Assembly (NCBI RefSeq): GCF_041146395.1
Contig: NC_090996.1
Span: forward strand, 30,156,738 to 30,220,737
Direction: 5' to 3'
DNA: 64,000 nucleotides
Source: Eulemur rufifrons
Taxonomy: Eukaryota; Chordata; Mammalia; Primates; Lemuridae
Below the pieces are notes generated by a model that ran no database searches, was not told the origin of the DNA, and worked only from the letters and a program-made list of their open reading frames with translations. Position 1 is the stretch's first letter. Each line of letters starts with the position of its first letter. The translations under genes and the position numbers were made by a program. This document shows positions 58,700 to 64,000 of the stretch, in pieces.

Positions 58700-59239
58700 A
58701 CCTGATTTGGGTTATAAAGGGTTAACACTAAGGACAAAGGCCAATGCCAGTCCAGTCCACTCTTGGGGCCAGCTCCAGCCCCTTCCTCATCATGAGTCCT
58801 TCACGGAGGAATGGGGATGGAGGACACAGAGCCTCGGGAGGAAATGAGGCTTTTGTGTTGAGCGGTGTTATTATGGCAATTGTGACAATGATGTTAAAGA
58901 CATTTATAAACAGTTAACACAGGAGAGCATAAAAACCTACCTGCACGGCCAAGGCCCTGCCCCCAAGGGAAGTGCATGGCTGAAATAACTGCCTTGGGTG
59001 AAATCAAGTTGAGAACATTCGCTCAACTTGACCAAGCAGCTCAACTTGACCAAGCAGCGTTTGAAACACTCCAGGACACATATCGAGCACTAGAAACAGG
59101 CAACCAATAGACCCCCGCCCAGGCAGTTAACACTCTCTGGCTGCTACTGGGAGGCAGTGACAGACCCCAGGAAACCATCTTGGGTCACACAATAAGGCAC
59201 ATTTGCCATATATTTAGAATGTCAAAACCTCGAGTGCAT
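58700..59239. other. spacer downstream of METTL22
   Basis: Unique-looking, apart from the 18-bp duplication at 59022-59057. Confidence 0.5.
59022..59057. repeat. 18-bp perfect tandem duplication
   Basis: CTCAACTTGACCAAGCAG occurs twice head to tail without a difference. Confidence 0.97.
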
Positions 59240-59259
59240 CACTTCGGTGAGCATTTGAT

Positions 59260-59265
59260 TTTATT
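59260..59265 (-). terminator. METTL22: METTL22 poly(A) signal AATAAA
   Basis: AATAAA on the minus strand, 52 bases beyond the TGA. It gives a very short 3' UTR of about 75 bases if cleavage is 15-25 bases further, near 59240. A second AATAAA overlaps the final codons at 59327-59322. Confidence 0.65.
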
Positions 59266-59317
59266 AGAAATATATTACAAGAACAGTTGAGATGCCGTGC
59301 CTCTTTGAGGCCACAGG

Positions 59318-59353
59318 TCACTTTATTGGTTCTGCTATGATCTTCCAGAGCTC
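59318..59353 (-). CDS. METTL22: METTL22 last coding exon and stop
   Basis: The acceptor TTGCTGCAG precedes ELWKIIAEPIK and a TGA stop at 59320-59318. The human protein ends ELWKIIAEPVT as I recall it, so only the last two residues differ. The last codons contain an AATAAA hexamer. Confidence 0.95.
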   Translation of the reverse strand, partial: ELWKIIAEPIK

Positions 59354-60225
59354 CTGCAGCAAATAGAGAAAGGACAGGTTCCTCAAGTGTGCAAATAAGA
59401 CCGCTACAATTTCATCAAGGAAAGTAATTAGCCAAAGAGAGTCATCAAACAACATGCAAACCACGGCGCCACGCAAGCTAGTGCGGGAGCGGGCAGCTTT
59501 CTTCCCTTTGTTGCTCTGGGCTGTTCCTTCTGTTTGACTGTGGCAGGGAACCTAGATGAATGGATCCTGGCATTAACCGAAGGGCCACCAGGTGTCACAC
59601 AATCAAAAGGGACCGGGAGAATGGCAGCCTGTCGCCACAATCTCTCCATTTCAGGAGATCTTAAGCACCATGTACTGTGGCTGCTGAATTTTGTAAGAAG
59701 CTGAGTTTCCCAGTCATGTGACACTACTCTTATTGCTGGCAGGTGGAGAATGCACAGATACACGCTCAGGTCTTACTGCAGCCTCCCGTCCTCACTAGCA
59801 GACGCGGAGTGTTTGCTGTCTGCTTGGAGGCTGACTGAGCCGACAGGCAGGGAGGCTGCCCAGAGGTGGCACAGTGACGAATGTCAGGTCCTCTTGACAC
59901 ACAGAACCACACAGATTCCATACCACACTTGCTTGGGAAACGGGCCAGGGCATGACAGTGTGCAGCCCCTGGTAACCCTCATCTTCCCCTTTGCCTCCTT
60001 AGAACTAGGCCTGGGTCGCTGAAGACACAGAGAAAGGGAGGCCACAGCCACGAGGCAAAGATAAGAGAAGCTGATTCTCAATCTTTGTTCCACTATGAAT
60101 CCAGCTCCTGATAATTTTAAGGAATTTTTCCGGGTAATTTTGAAATTTCCCCCAAGTGCAGGATTTAAAAAGCTGCAAGAAACCTGCAGCTTGTCAAAAC
60201 TGCAACAATAACTCTTAATATTTTC
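59354..60225 (-). other. METTL22: METTL22 last intron, part without features
   Basis: Unique-looking sequence. One CTCF-like word, CCACCAGGTGTC at 59585-59596, has one mismatch. Confidence 0.5.
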
Positions 60226-60229
60226 TTAT

Positions 60230-60508
60230 GACCAAAAAAAAAAAATTCAATTTTACTTCAATATATTTTCAAATATTTAGTGAATGTAATGTACAAGAAA
60301 AGTACTGTATGTGCACACACGGTAGTAACTTTCATCCGGTGTTGGGCAGGTGGGAGTGGGGAGGAGGAGATGGGAATATTCACACCTAATGGGTGTGGTG
60401 TGCACTGTCTGGGGATGGACACGCTTGTAGCTCTGACTTGGGAGAGGCAAAGGCAATATATGTAACCTAAACATTTGTACCCCTGTAATATGCTGAAATG
60501 AAAAAAAA
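60230..60508 (+). mobile_element. L1 3' end of lemur-lineage type
   Basis: 'GGGTGTGGTGTGCACTGTCTGG', 'GATGGACACGCTTGTAGCTC', 'GGCAATATATGTAACCTAAAC' and 'CCCTGTAATATGCTGAAATG' before a short A tail. This 3' UTR type is, as I recall, characteristic of lemur L1s. 5' truncated, non-coding. Confidence 0.7.
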
Positions 60509-60519
60509 GCTGCAATAGC

Positions 60520-60685
60520 AAGTGACATGTAGGATGAGGTCCCAGCTCAGCCGTTTCCTGGCTGGGTGACACACCCTGTCTGGGCTGTTGCCATTAATAG
60601 ACGCTGTTGGCGTTAATAGAAGAGACAGTGGACAAAAAGTGCTTAGCACAGTGCCTGACACACACTAGCTGTCGCTGTCAGGACA
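60520..60685 (+). repeat. MIR fragment
   Basis: 'GCCGTTTCCTGGCTGGGTGAC' and 'CTTAGCACAGTGCCTGACAC' fit MIR; the core is diverged. Confidence 0.75.
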
Positions 60686-60689
60686 ATCA

Positions 60690-61159
60690 ACCACCCAGAG
60701 CCCTGATAAGATGGGGTCCCTTGTGCTCAGTCAGAAGGGTCAGCAGTAATGAGACAGGTTCAGTCTGGGAGGCCAGAATAGTTCCACAGTGAGAATGTGA
60801 CCATTAGCTGCCATGCCCGGGCCCTGGCATTAAGATCTGTAGGTCACCAACTTCCCCTTCACTGACTTCCTTTTCCCCAAACAACCTCCTGCCCTTGGTC
60901 TTGCTTCCTCTGGAGTCTGAACTACCCACACGGAAAGAATGTGCTACAAAGTTGCAGGTGAAGCCTCATCAGCAGGCCACCTCCAGACATGCATGGTAAC
61001 TGCTGAGAATGGGGTGCAGATCCCCCCACAGGTTTCACTAAAGATGGTGCCAAGTATGCAGCCTTCACCCCCTGCAGGACCCAATCATCACCTCCTCTGC
61101 CCGGCGTCAGCCGCTCCAGGGCAAAGCAACCCGAGGCCCTGCCCGTGCCGCGGACCTAC
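60690..61159 (-). other. METTL22: METTL22 intron, no feature recognised
   Basis: Unique-looking sequence. Confidence 0.5.
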
Positions 61160-61328
61160 CAGCTGTCGGATGCGCTCGTAGATGAGGTGCTGCGGGAAGG
61201 AAGTCTCCACGGGCTCCACCACGAAGCGCAGTCTGCTGTCGGCGAGCTTCTCCAGCGCATGCAGGCAGGAGCGGAAGTGATCGTAGGCTTCGCACGTGAC
61301 ATCCAAGTGTCTCAGTGTGAAGTTGAGT
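61160..61328 (-). CDS. METTL22: METTL22 penultimate coding exon
   Basis: A 169-bp exon: (R)LNFTLRHLDVTCEAYDHF and on to a final YERIRQL. It matches the C-terminal region of METTL22, with FVVEPVETSFPQHLIYER readable near its end. Acceptor GGTTTGCAG, donor GTAGGT. It is CpG-rich compared with its introns, as coding exons here often are. Confidence 0.95.
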
Positions 61329-61414
61329 CTGCAAACCAACCAGCCGACTCTCAAACTGCTGTCATTCCTGGACACCCAACTTGCTTTCCTGTTGCCTCAC
61401 TGATTCCACTTCCT

Positions 61415-61580
61415 CTGAGCGGATTTTTGCTGAGCGCCTATCTCATGCTAACTGCCTGCAATTCCTTCCTGAATCTGGGAGGTGGGGACGTTATTACTTC
61501 CATTTTACAGATGTGGAAACTGAGCCTCAGACAGCCGAAGTCATGTGCCCAAGATGACACCACTGGAAAGATAAAGACGT
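61415..61580 (-). repeat. MIR (antisense)
   Basis: 'GCTGAGCGCCTATCTCATGC' and 'CATTTTACAGATGTGGAAACTG' in part fit MIR. Confidence 0.82.
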
Positions 61581-61584
61581 CCCT

Positions 61585-61925
61585 GCCCCTGAGAAGCTAC
61601 AGATTGGTGCAAGAGGCAGACTCAGGCCGATGCTTGAGGATGGGCCTCCACCTGCTCCTGCCATGTTCTGCCTGCAGCTGGCACAGAATCTGGCACACGG
61701 AGCTGCCCCGTCACCATCTGTGGGATGAATGAATGAGAGGCGGTGCAGAGGACTCAGAGCACAGAGGATGGAGGTAAAATTGCCAGGCAGTCGGGAGGTT
61801 GTGGAGGTTTCAGAGTGAGCGAGCAACGTCAGAAATGCATCTCCCAACCCTGACATTTGCCTTTCAACACCTGAATCTGCAAGATGATTTAACTTGTAAC
61901 TCAAGCTCTTTGCTGCTTTCTCTCT
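61585..61925 (-). other. METTL22: METTL22 intron, no clear feature
   Basis: An L2-like end may lie at 61680-61740 ('GGGATGAATGAATGAGAGG'). Confidence 0.45.
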
Positions 61926-61929
61926 TATT

Positions 61930-62095
61930 TCCAAAATCTTTTATGAAAAATTTCAAACATGCAAAAGGAGTGAGAACAGTAAGATGAAGCCACCACTGGC
62001 TTTAGCCCCTGTCCACCCACCCCACTGAATTATTAAAAAGCCATTGCCAGGCATCATAGCATTTCCTCCTAAACATGTCAGTGCGTATCTCGAAT
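61930..62095 (+). repeat. old LINE-like repeat (copy 3 of 3)
   Basis: 'AAATTTCAAACATGCAAAAGG' and 'CTAAACATGTCAGTGCGTATC' belong to the family at 29785 and 32835. Confidence 0.55.
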
Positions 62096-62489
62096 TTCTG
62101 GATGTTGAATTGCTGGGTCAAGAAATACACTCAGTTTTACGGCTTTGGCTGCATATTCCAAACTGCCTTCAGGAAAGTTGTAGACTGTCTTAAGTACCAG
62201 GGGGAATGTGTGTGAAGTCCCTAGCACTGCAGCTGCCACAACGTGGACACTCAATAAATGCAGCCATCTAACGTTTTGGGACGCTTGAGCGGAAACACCC
62301 AGGAGGGACTTTCGGGTGAGGAGAAATGAGCACAAACTCTGTTTGTACCAGCCAGAGGGAAGACCTGGCGGAGCAGCAGGGATAGGTGGTCCCCTGAGAG
62401 GATGTTCAGAAAGAGAGGTCTCGATGGAGAGTGGTAGCCAAACGTTGAGGCTCTGGGATGCAGTTGGCATCCATGTCTGTGACTACCCC

Positions 62490-62670
62490 TGATCAGCTGT
62501 GCTCTGGACACGTCCCTGATGTCCCTCGGCCTTCCTGCCACCTCCTGTAAAATTGGGTCGGCAGCGCCTGCCCACCGGCTTAGTACGAGGATTAAGCAAG
62601 GTGATGGATGCAGGGACTAGCACAGGCCTGGCACAGGGTAGGTGCTCAATAAATGGGAGTGAGTAGTAAT
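62490..62670 (+). repeat. MIR fragment
   Basis: 'GAGGATTAAGCAAGGTGATGG', 'CTGGCACAGGGTAGGTGCTC' and 'AATAAATGGGAG' fit the MIR 3' half. Confidence 0.75.
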
Positions 62671-62754
62671 GGCACATGGACAAGGACGCATTCAGAAGGT
62701 GAGAGCGTGGCTGATACCCAGGGCACCAGCATGACCCCAGGGTGCAGAGCTCAC

Positions 62755-62857
62755 CTCTTCTCCACCGACAGAATGGCCGTGCAGGCATTCTTTAATCTGT
62801 GGGCGAGTCGAGAGAGAGTTTTGAACACAGCATCGGTCAAGTCGTCATCGTAAAACA
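62755..62857 (-). CDS. METTL22: METTL22 exon VFYDDDLTDAVF
   Basis: A 103-bp exon: (V)FYDDDLTDAVFKTLSRL, then AHRLKNACTAILSVEK and two bases of Arg. It completes the EVFY form of the [DE]xxY motif and carries the helix and strand up to SVEKR. Acceptor CTTCCTGCAG, donor GTGAGC. Confidence 0.95.
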
Positions 62858-63119
62858 CTGCAGGAAGAGAAAAGGCATCAGGAAAACATGCAAATATCAA
62901 AGAGAGGTGCTTCTCCAAGGGACCCCCGTGGGCACTACAGAGGGAATCCTTATCAACTCAGAGCGGCGACAGGTCTCAGGATTAAACCTGTACGCAGATG
63001 GGGCAGAACGCCCTGGAAGGTGCTTCCAAAACGCAGAGAACTCAGCAGAGGTGAGGGGACACTGCACAGGACTACAGGTAATGACAAAGGACATGTACGA
63101 CGAAGGAGAGTTTTCTTAC

Positions 63120-63200
63120 CTTCGGCTGCAAACAGTATGGTGGTGTGATCGTACAAGTCAGAGATTTCCTCTTCTGACCAACTGAAGGGGACCTCAGGAT
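63120..63200 (-). CDS. METTL22: METTL22 exon DPEVPFSW to LFAAE
   Basis: An 81-bp exon reading (D)PEVPFSWSEEEISDLYDH then TTILFAAE plus one base. It carries beta-4 of the methyltransferase fold and the Glu that begins the [DE]xxY motif. Acceptor CTTTCATAG, donor GTAAGA. The motif is split by the intron after Glu. Confidence 0.95.
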
Positions 63201-63626
63201 CTATGAAAGAAGAAAGAAAAGGACATTTTATGCTCGTTTCTTTCTCTGCTGGCCACCAGCTCTCACCAAAGGAAGCTTTAGGAGAAGAAAGAAGAAACAT
63301 GCTTGGGGGAAGCTTGGTGCGGTGGGTACCGCCAGGCAGACGTGCCTGCCGGCATCCCAGCTGCAGGCTGGCCGCTGCCTGTGCACACGCACAGCGTAAG
63401 AGGTGCCCTTTCTGCCAGGTGCCTGCCCAGCCAGTGAGGGGAGGGCAGATTTTGGCCTCACCGCTGCCTTGGCCAGTAGCCCTGTGCAGAACATGATTAG
63501 CACCACTGTCGAGGAGTGTAGCAAAAGCTGGGACCCCGCCACTCAATCAAGGCCACAGAGCTGATGGCCTCAAAGAATTACAGAGGAACCACTGAATCAA
63601 ACCGGACATCAAAGGGAAACACACAC

Positions 63627-63680
63627 CTGTGCAAAGGTCGTCCTTCAGCCAGTCCAGTTCTTTGACCTTAACTATACCAC
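63627..63680 (-). CDS. METTL22: METTL22 exon with KELDW (core)
   Basis: A 54-bp exon, acceptor TTTTTACAG, donor GTGTGT. It completes a Gly codon and reads GGIVKVKELDWLKDDLCT, the strand after motif II, where ELDW is typical of the Methyltransf_16 group. It enters in phase 1 and its last base starts the Asp codon finished in the next exon. Confidence 0.93.
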
Positions 63681-63764
63681 CTGTAAAAACAAATATAAAC
63701 ATAACCCCCTAACTCTAAACATAATTAGGAAAAAGGATACACCAAGATCCACTCGTCTATCCTC

Positions 63765-63925
63765 CCTCTTATCTATCCATCCTTCCACCCACTCCTCCAG
63801 CCTCCCATCCATCCACCCTCCACCTCCCACCCTTCCTTCCATCCATCCTCTACCCACCCTGGTTGTCCTCCCTCCCTCATTCCCACCCATCACCACCTTC
63901 CGTCCCTCCCCTCCATTCATCCATC
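63765..63925. repeat. CCATCC/CCTCC-rich simple array
   Basis: Pyrimidine-rich imperfect repeats of CATCC, CACCC and CTCC. The reverse strand gives a low-complexity GGR-rich frame. Confidence 0.88.
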
Positions 63926-63939
63926 AATCCTCCCAGCAT

Positions 63940-64000
63940 TATTATTATTTTTTTTAATTTTTGTAGAGGCAGGGTCTTGCTATTGCCCATGCTGGTCTTG
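63940..64000 (-). mobile_element. Alu, cut by the right edge
   Basis: 'TTTTTGTAGAGGCAGGGTCTTGC' type start with 'CCCATGCTGGTCTTG' is the tail end of an Alu left arm in reverse. Continues beyond the window. Confidence 0.7.

Larger units (their letters stand above)
59240..64000 (-). other. METTL22: METTL22 gene, 3' part (partial; enters from right edge)
   Basis: METTL22 is a class I (Rossmann-fold) SAM-dependent protein-lysine methyltransferase of the Methyltransf_16 group. It is nuclear and known to trimethylate a lysine of the DNA-binding protein KIN17. Five coding exons on the minus strand join in phase to encode the last 147 residues: the end of the Rossmann core (KELDWLKDD), the [DE]xxY motif as EVFY, and the C-terminal half. 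The N-terminal half with the SAM-binding glycine loop is beyond the right edge. The gene ends about 12 kb upstream of ABAT on the same strand. Confidence 0.96.

Noticed and set aside
62953..63546. 197-codon minus-strand frame in METTL22
   Set aside because: Only residues from the exon at 63120-63200 are METTL22; the rest reads through both introns.

Overview
This is nuclear DNA from a mammal, most likely a strepsirrhine primate of the lemur group. The Alu elements carry the strepsirrhine signature ('CCTAGCACTCTGGGAGG' in the left arm, 'GAGCAAGAGCGAGACCCC', and a right arm with 'GCTGTGAGCTAGGCTGACGCCA'). An L1 3' end at 60.2-60.5 kb resembles the lemur-lineage type rather than the ape or monkey type. 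The species cannot be fixed from the window.

Two protein genes lie head to tail on the minus strand. ABAT (mitochondrial 4-aminobutyrate aminotransferase) starts in a CpG island at about 46.7-47.1 kb and runs off the left edge. Nine coding exons are in the window: 21653-21584, 17281-17184, 16197-16168, 14316-14199, 11185-11136, 2722-2642, 2027-1935, 1494-1432 and 535-472. They join in frame to give the first 222 codons, with no length change against the mammalian protein as I recall it. The mitochondrial presequence, the Cys-Gly-Ser-Cys iron-sulfur pair and the Phe/Arg active-site residues are included; the PLP lysine is not. METTL22 (a class I protein-lysine methyltransferase) enters from the right edge and ends at about 59.24 kb. 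Its last five coding exons (63680-63627, 63200-63120, 62857-62755, 61328-61160, 59353-59318) encode the C-terminal 147 residues. The order METTL22 then ABAT on one strand agrees with the human 16p13 arrangement as I know it.

The rest is intron or spacer filled with mammalian repeats: many ancient MIR and L2 fragments, old L1 3' ends, a truncated L1 ORF2 piece split by an Alu, MER20 and MER5-like DNA transposon remnants, and a few LTR remnants. There are three dimeric Alus, a minus-strand Alu monomer with perfect 13-bp target-site duplications, a second monomer-like copy, and a cut-off Alu at the right edge. Simple repeats include CA tracts and CATC-type arrays.

Some short non-repeat sites may be regulatory: two CCAAT boxes in the ABAT CpG island, RFX X-box-like palindromes at 25.17, 32.44, 32.55 and 53.83 kb, and a CTCF-core-like site at 55.18 kb between the two genes. 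I found no CRISPR array, structured RNA gene, unknown protein family or new defence-type system. The long reading frames elsewhere are chance frames in repeats or GC-rich DNA.
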